From Cryomorphaceae bacterium (GTDB taxonomy: Bacteria; Bacteroidota; Bacteroidia; Flavobacteriales; Schleiferiaceae): a stretch of DNA of 5,192 bases. The notes beneath the pieces were generated by a model, which had not been told where the DNA came from, searched no databases, and saw only the letters and a program-made list of their open reading frames with translations. The position numbers and the translations under genes were made by a program. This document shows positions 1 through 5,192 of this stretch, piece by piece; the stretch's first letter is position 1; each line of letters begins with the position of its first letter. Location: the NCBI GenBank assembly GCA_949547975.1, contig CATITW010000084.1:1-5192 (forward strand), written 5' to 3'.

Positions 1-884
1 GTTATGGAGCAGATAACGCACAGTTAAATTTAGGTCGAGGTGCAAGTATCCTTTCCCCCGCCTCGTTCATTGCAGCCGATTCGATCAGCTATAACCTCAA
101 TGAAGAAGCCGGTGAGTTGTTTGCTGAAGCCTTAGTAGCAGATTCCGCCAAGGGTTTTGTTCTCGAAGCGCCCTACATTTTGTATGCGAAAAGTCACAAT
201 TATGTTGACGCACACTCCCCGGTTTACTACCGCCAGAGTTTGGATAGCGATACGATGTATGCCAAGGGCGATACGTTAAGCATTCGCGAAGACAGTGCTG
301 GATTCAGAACGGTCCATATGTTTGAGCATACGGCCTTTTACAGTGAGAAATTTCAGGGGCGAAGTGCCCGATTCACCTATTTTGAGTCTAAAGAGGAATT
401 GGCACTGTATCCAAATCCACTGCTTTGGGGGGATAAGAGCCAATTCAAGTGCGACTCTGCGCTCCTGATGCTCGCTGAAGAACAGCTCGATAGCCTCTAT
501 CTCCATCAAAATGTCCGCATTGTTTCACAAAGCAAAGATTCCAGCTACTTCGATGCCGCCTCCGGGAAATTCCTCTACGGGAGTTTCAAAGACAACAGCT
601 TAGAGCGGATACTCCTTGAAGGAAATGCGCAAAGCATTATGCACAACTTTTCCTCAGCGGCCTCTCCTGACGGGGTAAATACCACAGCGTGTTCTTCGAT
701 CACTACCTTCTTCGAAGCGGGCGAAGTTCGTTCCGTGAAGGCCTCAACGGCGGTTGAAGCCAAATACCTCCCTTGGAACAATGGCGGGAAGAGCGCAGCC
801 TCACTAGAAGGCTGTACTCCTCAGTTTAATGAACGTACCGAGAAAGATGAGGTACGTCCTATTCCTGCGCTAAAATTGCGGTAA
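1..884 (+). CDS. OstA-like protein (LptA/OstA family), C-terminal part, 5' end outside window
   Basis: The reading frame is open from the first bases (first full codon at 3) to TAA at 882-884, giving about 293 residues. An in-frame TTG at 117 is not a credible start because the frame and the homology-like sequence continue upstream of it. Recognisable Bacteroidota OstA-like features are repeated beta-strand units of the form 'D(T/S)...G...': FIAADSISY near residue 22, DTMYAKGDTLSI around 80, FRTVHMFEHTAFYSEKFQG around 100, DSLYLHQNVRIVSQ near 165, and GSFKDNSLERILLEGNAQSI near 190. Family members adopt the LptA/LptD-type beta-jellyroll and are thought to act in the periplasm in lipopolysaccharide transport to the outer membrane. 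The signal peptide and N-terminal half lie to the left. The 3' end runs 26 bases into the convergent pyrophosphohydrolase gene. The family call is made by motif recall, not by a search; the exact role in this organism is inferred. Confidence 0.85.
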   Translation, partial: YGADNAQLNLGRGASILSPASFIAADSISYNLNEEAGELFAEALVADSAKGFVLEAPYILYAKSHNYVDAHSPVYYRQSLDSDTMYAKGDTLSIREDSAGFRTVHMFEHTAFYSEKFQGRSARFTYFESKEELALYPNPLLWGDKSQFKCDSALLMLAEEQLDSLYLHQNVRIVSQSKDSSYFDAASGKFLYGSFKDNSLERILLEGNAQSIMHNFSSAASPDGVNTTACSSITTFFEAGEVRSVKASTAVEAKYLPWNNGGKSAASLEGCTPQFNERTEKDEVRPIPALKLR

Positions 885-1248
885 TGTTCGGCTTAAAATA
901 GCCAGGGCCTTTGAGCACTTTGCCGTCTTCACGGTAGATCGGCTTACCATCTTCGCCCAATTTACTCATGTTGCTGCGTTGAATTTCTTCGAACACCTCC
1001 TCTATTTTGTCCTGCATCCCGTGGCTCAAAATAGTACCACAAAGGATATAGAGCATATCACCCAGCGCATCTGCAACCTCGGTCAAATCGCCGACTAAGG
1101 CAGCTTCTAAGTACTCTTGGTTCTCTTCTGCCATCAACTTAAATCGCAACTGGATGAGATCTTCGCGAATGGCCGCGACGGGCGCATATTCATTAGGGAT
1201 TCCGAATGTGTCATGGAACTTTTCCACGTGTGAGATTTGCTTCTTCAT
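859..1248 (-). CDS. MazG-like / PRA-PH-fold nucleoside triphosphate pyrophosphohydrolase
   Basis: This 129-residue protein belongs to the all-alpha NTP pyrophosphatase superfamily (MazG, dUTPase/dCTPase, HisE-like). It carries the metal-binding signature EExxE...ExxD: E41-E42-x-x-E45 in MAEENQEYLEAA, then E57-V-A-D60 with D64 following in EVADALGDMLYI. The C-terminal segment, EIQRSNMSKLGEDGKPIYR and on to GYFKPNI, is characteristic of a Bacteroidota subgroup in which KPxxREDGKVLKGP follows the helical core. Members hydrolyse (d)NTPs to the monophosphate and pyrophosphate using Mg2+, and usually act in the cytoplasm as house-cleaning enzymes; the substrate here cannot be read from sequence. 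ATG at 1248 is chosen because the protein begins with the usual MKKQI...V..FH lead-in and an A-rich stretch precedes it. The gene ends convergently inside the OstA-like gene and diverges from the small membrane gene. It could be annotated as a phosphoribosyl-ATP pyrophosphohydrolase, but nothing links it to histidine synthesis. Confidence 0.88.
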   Translation of the reverse strand: MKKQISHVEKFHDTFGIPNEYAPVAAIREDLIQLRFKLMAEENQEYLEAALVGDLTEVADALGDMLYILCGTILSHGMQDKIEEVFEEIQRSNMSKLGEDGKPIYREDGKVLKGPGYFKPNITAILAQE

Positions 1249-1266
1249 AACGTCTTTATTTCACTC

Positions 1267-1274
1267 CAAAGAAA
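1267..1274 (-). promoter_or_regulatory. Possible -7 element for the pyrophosphohydrolase gene (7 of 8 fit)
   Basis: On the minus strand this reads TTTCTTTG, one mismatch from the Bacteroidota consensus TAnnTTTG at its second base. It would place a transcript start roughly ten bases before the ATG at 1248. It lies only a base or two from the plus-strand element at 1276-1283, so the two divergent genes would have abutting promoters in the 39-bp gap. This is a weak call, because a one-mismatch match in A/T-rich sequence is easy to obtain by chance. Confidence 0.3.
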
Positions 1275-1275
1275 G

Positions 1276-1283
1276 TAAATTTG
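1276..1283 (+). promoter_or_regulatory. Candidate Bacteroidota -7 promoter element upstream of the small membrane gene
   Basis: The bases TAAATTTG match the -7 consensus TAnnTTTG at all six fixed positions. A TTTA at 1255-1258, 17 bases upstream, is a three-of-four fit to the -33 TTTG element. The known offset from this motif to the transcription start is about five to seven bases, which puts the start at or next to the ATG at 1288. Either the mRNA is leaderless or nearly so, or the match is accidental. The position in a 39-bp divergent gap supports a promoter being here. Confidence 0.55.
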
Positions 1284-1287
1284 CAGC

Positions 1288-1479
1288 ATGGAAAACATCA
1301 CTACAGGACATTGGATTTTTGCAGGCGTCTTCGCCGTTAGTTTTTTAACCTTTCTGTTCTTCAGTTACCGCAAAGACCTGAGTATGCACAAGGTGCACTA
1401 CAAAAGCGGTGGAATACAGGTATTGCTACTGATCGTCATTACCCTGTTTGTGCTGTTCGTTTTCAAACGCATCATGTAA
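1288..1479 (+). CDS. Small two-helix membrane protein, hypothetical
   Basis: This 63-residue protein has two clear hydrophobic helices, about residues 9-26 (WIFAGVFAVSFLTFLFFS) and 43-59 (IQVLLLIVITLFVLFVF). They are joined by a short basic loop (YRKD...HKVHYKSGG) that by the positive-inside rule should face the cytoplasm. That topology leaves the short N-terminus (MENITTGH) and the KRIM tail outside, although the basic tail argues weakly against it. There is no signal peptidase site and there are no catalytic motifs. I recall similar ~60-residue proteins with a central YRKD-type loop in Flavobacteriia, but I cannot name a family. ATG at 1288 is the only sensible start: the next Met is residue 33, inside the loop. 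No Shine-Dalgarno sequence precedes it, and a -7-like promoter ends five bases upstream. Its TAA (1477-1479) forms part of a hairpin. Hydrophobic design and codon-like structure make it a real gene; its function is unknown. Confidence 0.75.
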   Translation: MENITTGHWIFAGVFAVSFLTFLFFSYRKDLSMHKVHYKSGGIQVLLLIVITLFVLFVFKRIM

Positions 1480-1495
1480 GGCGACTTCTGCCTTA
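1477..1495 (+). terminator. Small hairpin after the membrane-protein gene, possible weak terminator
   Basis: TAAGGC (1477-1482) and GCCTTA (1490-1495) are perfect inverted repeats giving a six-pair stem around a seven-base loop (GACTTCT). A short T-containing run (TATTT) follows. The left arm begins with the stop codon of the small membrane gene. Stem and T-run are both short for a strong intrinsic terminator. The right arm overlaps the -7-like element at 1494-1501, so the sequence may instead be a promoter-side structure or chance. Confidence 0.4.
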
Positions 1496-1501
1496 TATTT
1501 G
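1494..1501 (+). promoter_or_regulatory. Candidate -7 promoter element for the E1 operon
   Basis: TATATTTG matches TAnnTTTG at every fixed position and sits 25 bases before the ATG of the fused E1 gene. It predicts a transcript start near 1506-1508 and a leader of about 20 bases, which is usual for the phylum. I see no good TTTG-like -33 element at the expected distance (around 1470-1475), so strength is uncertain. It would serve the E1, RNA methyltransferase and downstream gene as one unit. Confidence 0.55.
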
Positions 1502-1526
1502 TAAAATAAGAGATTAACCCACTCGA

Positions 1527-3935
1527 ATGAACCCATCACAGATGACAGAGAAGCAACAAGAAATCAGTTACAAAGAATACCAGGAAGAAATCAAAAACGA
1601 CTACTACACGACCGTGCTCTCTCGAGAGTGCTCGCTCATGGGACGTCGTGAGGTACTAACTGGAAAAGCAAAATTCGGGATCTTCGGGGCCGGAAAAGAA
1701 TTGGCACAGATTGCCTGGGCGAAAGCTTTTGAAATGGGAGATTTTCGCAGTGGTTACTACCGCGATCAGACCTTCATGATGGCGCTGGGTGAACTGGATG
1801 CGGTGAAGTTTTTCAATTCATTGTACGCAGTTACAGACGTCGAGCATGAGCCTATGGCCGGCGGACGTCAGATGAACGGTCACTTTGCAACGCGTAGTTT
1901 GGACGAGAACGGCCAGTGGGTCGATCTTACCGCACAATACAACAGCTCTTCGGACATCAGCCCTACCGCAGGACAAATGCCAAGACTTTTAGGTTTAGCA
2001 CAAGCTTCGAAAGTCTACAAAGAAGTGGCTTTTGAAGGCTCAGAGAAGTTTTCAAAAAACGGGAATGAGGTAGCTTGGGGTACGATCGGCAACGCCTCTA
2101 CTTCTGAAGGCCTTTTCTTCGAAACGATCAATGCTGCCGGCGTACTTCAAGTACCTATGGTCATCTCTGTTTGGGACGATGCGTACGGAATTTCGGTCGG
2201 TGCTGAATATCAAACTACCAAGGAAGACATTAGTGAAATACTCAAGGGGTTCCAGCGCGATGCTAACGGCAAAGGCTATGACATTTTCGTAGTGGACGCT
2301 TGGGATTACACCGCACTGATCAACACCTTCATGCAGGCATCGAAAGTCGCTCGCGAGGAGCATGTTCCTGTGATGATTCATGTCAAAGGCATGACGCAGC
2401 CTCAGGGACACAGTACTTCTGGTTCACACGAACGTTACAAATCGCCGGAACGTCTTCAATGGGAGAAAGACCACGATTGTATTTTGAAGTTTGGCGAGTG
2501 GATGCAAGCGCAAGGTATTGCGACGCAAGAAGAATTGGACGCGCTTACCAAAGATGCGAAGAAGGCTGCACGTGAGGGCAAGAAAGAAGCTTGGAAGATC
2601 TATCAAAGTCAGCCGATACGTCTTAGAAATGAGGTGCTTCCGTTATTGAAGGCCCTACAGTCTCAAGGTGAGAAAGGCATTTTTGTGACGCCAATTATTA
2701 CCGATTTAGAGGCGGTTGAAGACATTGAGGTGGCACATTCATTTAAGGCGGTTCGCAAAGCATTGCGCACGGTTGTAGGTGACTCCCGAGTAGATACCGC
2801 CCCACTGAAGGGGTGGTTGGATAAAGAGTTCAAAGAACAAGACAAGCGCTACAGCTCACATCTGTACAGTGCGAACGACGCAGATCTTCTACTGAATTCG
2901 ACGCCAGCAGATTACACCGATGCAGAGCCGGTAGATGCGCGCATCGTGATTCGTGATAATTTTGACCAATTGTTTGGCGATCATCCAGAACTCCTGGTGT
3001 TCGGTGAAGATTCCGGGAAAATTGGTGATGTGAACCAAGGTCTCGAGGGAATGCAAATCAAATATGGCGAAACACGAGTTTCTGATGCAGGAATTCGTGA
3101 AGCAACCATCATGGGGCAAGGGATCGGAATGGCCATGCGTGGTTTACGTCCAATCGCAGAGATTCAATACCTCGACTATTTGCTCTACGCGCTACAAATC
3201 ATGTCCGATGATCTAGCAACGGTACATTACAGAACTGCAGGTGGGCAAAAAGCGCCAACCATCATACGTACCCGTGGCCACCGTCTAGAAGGCATCTGGC
3301 ACAGTGGATCGCCGATGGGAACCATCATCAACTCGATCAAAGGGATCTACGTACTGGTTCCTAGAAACATGTCCAAAGCGGCAGGATTCTACAACAAACT
3401 CATGGAGCTCGACAACCCAGCACTGGTCATCGAATGTTTGAATGGTTACCGTAGAAAAGAGCTATTGCCTAAAAATTTAGGCCAATTCACTACGCCTATC
3501 GGTAAAGTAGAAGTGATGCGAGAGGGTACTGACGTCACTCTTCTTACCTATGGATCGAACTGTACCCTTGCAGAAGCTGCTGTAGCAGAACTTGCAAACT
3601 TGGGGGTCGACGTAGAACTGATCGATGCACAATCTTTGATTCCATTCGATATCGAGAAACAGGTGAGTGAAAGTTTGAAAAAGACCAACACGCTCATCAT
3701 CTTGGACGAAGATGTTCGCGGTGGCGGGAGCGCCTTCTTATTGCAGAACATCTTAGAAGATCAGGACGGCTACCGTCACCTCGACAGTGCCCCTGTTACC
3801 ATTAGCTCTAAAGATCACCGCCCCGCATTTGCTTCGGACGGAGACTACTTCAGCAAACCGTCCATAGACGATATGGTCGAGCAGATCTATGCCGTGATGC
3901 ACGAAAAAGATCCAAATACTTACCCAGCGATTTGA
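1527..3935 (+). CDS. Fused alpha-beta E1 component of a 2-oxoacid dehydrogenase (branched-chain type likely)
   Basis: This 802-residue thiamine-diphosphate enzyme decarboxylates a 2-oxoacid and passes the acyl group to lipoyl-E2. The alpha half (about 30-340) shows YYRDQ (77-81), GHFA (118-121), a diphosphate-motif region GNASTSEG (188-195) leading to VWDDAYGIS (215-223), and the loop QPQGHSTSGS (291-300). A linker and helical region (about 340-465) follows. The beta half (about 470-795) shows FGEDSG (492-497), the cofactor-contacting Glu E525 in IREATIMGQGIG, WHSGSP (591-596), and a transketolase C-domain with LLTYGSN (672-678), AQSLIPFD (701-708) and DEDVRGGG (727-734). The usual GDG...NN is replaced by GNA...DD. 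Bacteroidota homologues are annotated as 2-oxoisovalerate dehydrogenase E1 (KEGG bkdA type); pyruvate is an alternative, and no E2 or E3 lies nearby to decide. The start is ATG 1527; Met6 (1542) is also possible, and neither has a clear Shine-Dalgarno. Stop TGA shares its last base with the next ATG. Confidence 0.92.
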   Translation: MNPSQMTEKQQEISYKEYQEEIKNDYYTTVLSRECSLMGRREVLTGKAKFGIFGAGKELAQIAWAKAFEMGDFRSGYYRDQTFMMALGELDAVKFFNSLYAVTDVEHEPMAGGRQMNGHFATRSLDENGQWVDLTAQYNSSSDISPTAGQMPRLLGLAQASKVYKEVAFEGSEKFSKNGNEVAWGTIGNASTSEGLFFETINAAGVLQVPMVISVWDDAYGISVGAEYQTTKEDISEILKGFQRDANGKGYDIFVVDAWDYTALINTFMQASKVAREEHVPVMIHVKGMTQPQGHSTSGSHERYKSPERLQWEKDHDCILKFGEWMQAQGIATQEELDALTKDAKKAAREGKKEAWKIYQSQPIRLRNEVLPLLKALQSQGEKGIFVTPIITDLEAVEDIEVAHSFKAVRKALRTVVGDSRVDTAPLKGWLDKEFKEQDKRYSSHLYSANDADLLLNSTPADYTDAEPVDARIVIRDNFDQLFGDHPELLVFGEDSGKIGDVNQGLEGMQIKYGETRVSDAGIREATIMGQGIGMAMRGLRPIAEIQYLDYLLYALQIMSDDLATVHYRTAGGQKAPTIIRTRGHRLEGIWHSGSPMGTIINSIKGIYVLVPRNMSKAAGFYNKLMELDNPALVIECLNGYRRKELLPKNLGQFTTPIGKVEVMREGTDVTLLTYGSNCTLAEAAVAELANLGVDVELIDAQSLIPFDIEKQVSESLKKTNTLIILDEDVRGGGSAFLLQNILEDQDGYRHLDSAPVTISSKDHRPAFASDGDYFSKPSIDDMVEQIYAVMHEKDPNTYPAI

Positions 3936-5149
3936 TGAGTACACCTTCCCCTCGCCTATTTCCGAACACCGTAGCTGGTGTTCTCGAGGCACTTGAAATG
4001 GCCTTTGGAAAAGGGATCTACGCCGACAAAGTCGTAGAACGTCTATTGAGACAAAACAAGAAATGGGGATCGCGTGACCGCAGCTTCGTGGCCGAACATA
4101 CCTACGAGATGGTACGCTGGTGGGGGTTCTTATGGGCATTGCTCGACAAAGAGCCGTCCACCAAACGCAAGGACCTGCAAAAGTTGTTTGGCGTGTATTG
4201 GAAGTGGCGCGGTTATGAATTACCGGATTGGCCGAAATTTGATGCCGTTCGAGATTTCGATGTTGCAGCGGCCAAGAAATCTTTAACCACAGTAGCACAA
4301 AAGGAAAGCTACGCAACGTGGTTTGATGCACTTGCAAGCGAACAACTAGGAGAACAATGGCCCGTTATTGCGGCTGCAATGAATACACCAAACACGGTAA
4401 ACATCCGAGTAAACCCGTTGAAGTCAACGCGCACTGCAGTGATTGAGGCACTAAATGATGCAGGTATCGCCACCTATGACCATCCCGTATTTCCAAATGC
4501 ATTGTGCTTAGAAGGTCGACCTAAACTCAACAATATTGCGGCCTTTAAGCAAGGATGGTTTGAAGTTCAAGACGCAGGGTCCGCGGAAATTGGTCATTTT
4601 CTAAACCCCACTCCGGGCAGCACGACTATCGATGCTTGTGCAGGCGCTGGGGGTAAAACGTTATTGCTCGGTGCGCTGATGGATAACAAAGGGACGCTCA
4701 TCGCTATGGATGTGGAGGGGCGCAAACTAGGTGAACTGAAAAAGCGCACACAGCGCAGTGGCTTGAATATCGTGGAGACCCGAGCTTGGGAAGAAGCAGG
4801 TGTTTTAGAAGAGTTACGAGAAACGGCAGATTACCTGCTTTTAGATGTTCCTTGTTCTGGAACGGGCGTCATTAAACGAGAGCCCGATACCAAATGGAAA
4901 TTGGCCCAGGAGCATCTGGACCGTTTAGAAGAAGTACAAGCAGATATTTTGCACCGCTATCCTGCGATGCTCAAGCCCGGCGGGACGCTTGTCTACGCTA
5001 CGTGTAGCATCCTTCCTATGGAGAATACGAATCAGGTACAATTGTTCTTAAAGAATCACCCGGAATTTACCTTGGAACAAGAGCGAACGGTGAATCCCGC
5101 AGCGAATAATGACGGGTTTTACATGGCAAAGCTTAAAAAGCAGGACTAA
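3935..5149 (+). CDS. RsmB/NOP-family RNA (cytosine-5)-methyltransferase
   Basis: This 404-residue SAM-dependent methyltransferase probably makes 5-methylcytosine in 16S rRNA. Residues ~10-140 look like the NusB-like N-terminal domain of RsmB (SRDRSFVAEHTYEMVRWWGF, 46-65). Next comes VNIRVNPLK (155-163), then QDAGSAEIG (212-220). SAM motif I is DACAGAGGKT (233-242), with the acidic residue D259 of motif II in AMDVEGRK. Motif IV is DVPCSGTG (304-311) with C307, and motif VI YATCSILPMEN (354-364) holds C357. In this family the motif VI Cys attacks C6 of the target base and the motif IV Cys helps release, so both are intact. Length is slightly below E. coli RsmB (429). I chose ATG 3935, inside TGATG with the E1 stop, over in-frame TTG 3932; the lack of a ribosome site fits reinitiation. 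Which cytosine is modified is not visible; RsmF-like or other rRNA specificity is possible. Confidence 0.9.
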   Translation: MSTPSPRLFPNTVAGVLEALEMAFGKGIYADKVVERLLRQNKKWGSRDRSFVAEHTYEMVRWWGFLWALLDKEPSTKRKDLQKLFGVYWKWRGYELPDWPKFDAVRDFDVAAAKKSLTTVAQKESYATWFDALASEQLGEQWPVIAAAMNTPNTVNIRVNPLKSTRTAVIEALNDAGIATYDHPVFPNALCLEGRPKLNNIAAFKQGWFEVQDAGSAEIGHFLNPTPGSTTIDACAGAGGKTLLLGALMDNKGTLIAMDVEGRKLGELKKRTQRSGLNIVETRAWEEAGVLEELRETADYLLLDVPCSGTGVIKREPDTKWKLAQEHLDRLEEVQADILHRYPAMLKPGGTLVYATCSILPMENTNQVQLFLKNHPEFTLEQERTVNPAANNDGFYMAKLKKQD

Positions 5150-5192
5150 TGCGTACCACAGAATCTACTTCCCTACACGATCATCTAGAGCA
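5149..5192 (+). CDS. Start of a downstream gene, possibly N-acetylmuramic acid 6-phosphate etherase (MurQ)
   Basis: ATG at 5149-5151 overlaps the methyltransferase TAA by one base (TAATG), and the frame stays open to the window end, giving MRTTESTSLHDHLE. This resembles the N-terminus of Bacteroidota MurQ proteins as I recall them (a T-T-E-x-x-S-x-x-x-H-L-E pattern before the NxEDKTVP segment). MurQ cleaves the lactyl ether of MurNAc-6-phosphate in cell-wall recycling. Fourteen residues are too few for certainty: the gene start is fairly safe, the product is a guess. AGGA at 5142-5145 lies only three bases from the ATG, short for a Shine-Dalgarno, so coupling to the upstream gene is likely. 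Confidence 0.5.
   Translation, partial: MRTTESTSLHDHLE

Noticed and set aside
117..119. TTG as the start of the OstA-like protein
   Set aside because: The same frame is open back to the window edge, and the upstream residues (SFIAADSISYNLNEEAGE) fit the beta-strand repeat pattern, so the gene starts outside the window.
890..903. Short inverted repeat GGCT...AGCC just after the OstA-like stop, as a terminator
   Set aside because: The stem is only four pairs with no T-run on either strand, and it sits within the pyrophosphohydrolase coding sequence.
1154..1348. A 64-codon plus-strand frame over the pyrophosphohydrolase 5' end and the divergent gap
   Set aside because: It is antisense to the MazG-like N-terminus and overlaps the small membrane gene in another frame. 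The predicted protein looks random, while the frame starting at 1288 gives two clean membrane helices.
2052..2411. A 119-codon minus-strand open frame inside the E1 gene
   Set aside because: It lies opposite the conserved thiamine-diphosphate region. The protein composition is typical of an antisense shadow and no motif is visible.
3932..3934. TTG as the start of the RNA methyltransferase
   Set aside because: The ATG immediately after it forms a standard TGATG coupling junction and gives the more usual start codon; TTG adds only one residue.
3753..4337. A 194-codon open frame on the minus strand across the E1/methyltransferase junction
   Set aside because: It is fully antisense to two well-supported genes. 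Its protein is rich in Arg, Cys and His with no recognisable fold, and it has no promoter or independent context.
1..5192. Defence system, CRISPR array, transposon or phage remnant
   Set aside because: I saw no direct-repeat array, terminal inverted repeats, transposase or integrase motifs, or composition shift. All genes are recognisable housekeeping types or a small membrane protein.

Overview
The window looks like ordinary chromosomal DNA from a member of the Bacteroidota, most likely a Flavobacteriales-type marine or aquatic bacterium. Three things point there. One is an OstA-like (PF13100-type) envelope protein. Another is a single-chain 2-oxoacid dehydrogenase E1 with fused alpha and beta halves. 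The third is a pair of exact matches to the Bacteroidota -7 promoter consensus TAnnTTTG in the two short intergenic gaps, with no strong Shine-Dalgarno sequences. The phylum call is confident; the order is inference from remembered homologues.

Layout. The left end (to 884, + strand) is the C-terminal ~293 residues of the OstA-like protein. Its last 26 bases overlap the end of a convergent gene (859-1248, - strand) for a MazG/PRA-PH-fold nucleotide pyrophosphohydrolase. A 39-bp divergent gap separates that gene from a 63-residue two-helix membrane protein (1288-1479, +). A 47-bp gap then holds a small hairpin and a second TAnnTTTG match. After it come three same-strand genes that touch or overlap: the fused E1 (1527-3935), an RsmB/NOP-type RNA cytosine-5 methyltransferase (3935-5149) and the first 14 codons of a third gene (from 5149) that may be MurQ. 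The junctions are TGATG and TAATG, so these three are probably one translationally coupled operon.

Functions. The genes are mostly housekeeping: outer-membrane biogenesis (OstA-like), nucleotide-pool sanitation (MazG-like), 2-oxoacid oxidation to acyl-CoA (E1), rRNA modification (RsmB-like) and possibly cell-wall recycling (MurQ). They do not form an obvious pathway. No E2 or E3 partner of the E1 is present here.

I see no mobile element, CRISPR array, tRNA, rRNA or prophage signature, and no stretch above 300 bases without a gene. I found no convincing undescribed system. The items most worth a second look are the altered thiamine-diphosphate motif in the E1 (GDG...NN replaced by GNA...DD), the possible leaderless transcript of the small membrane protein, and the hairpin that shares bases with a stop codon and a promoter element.
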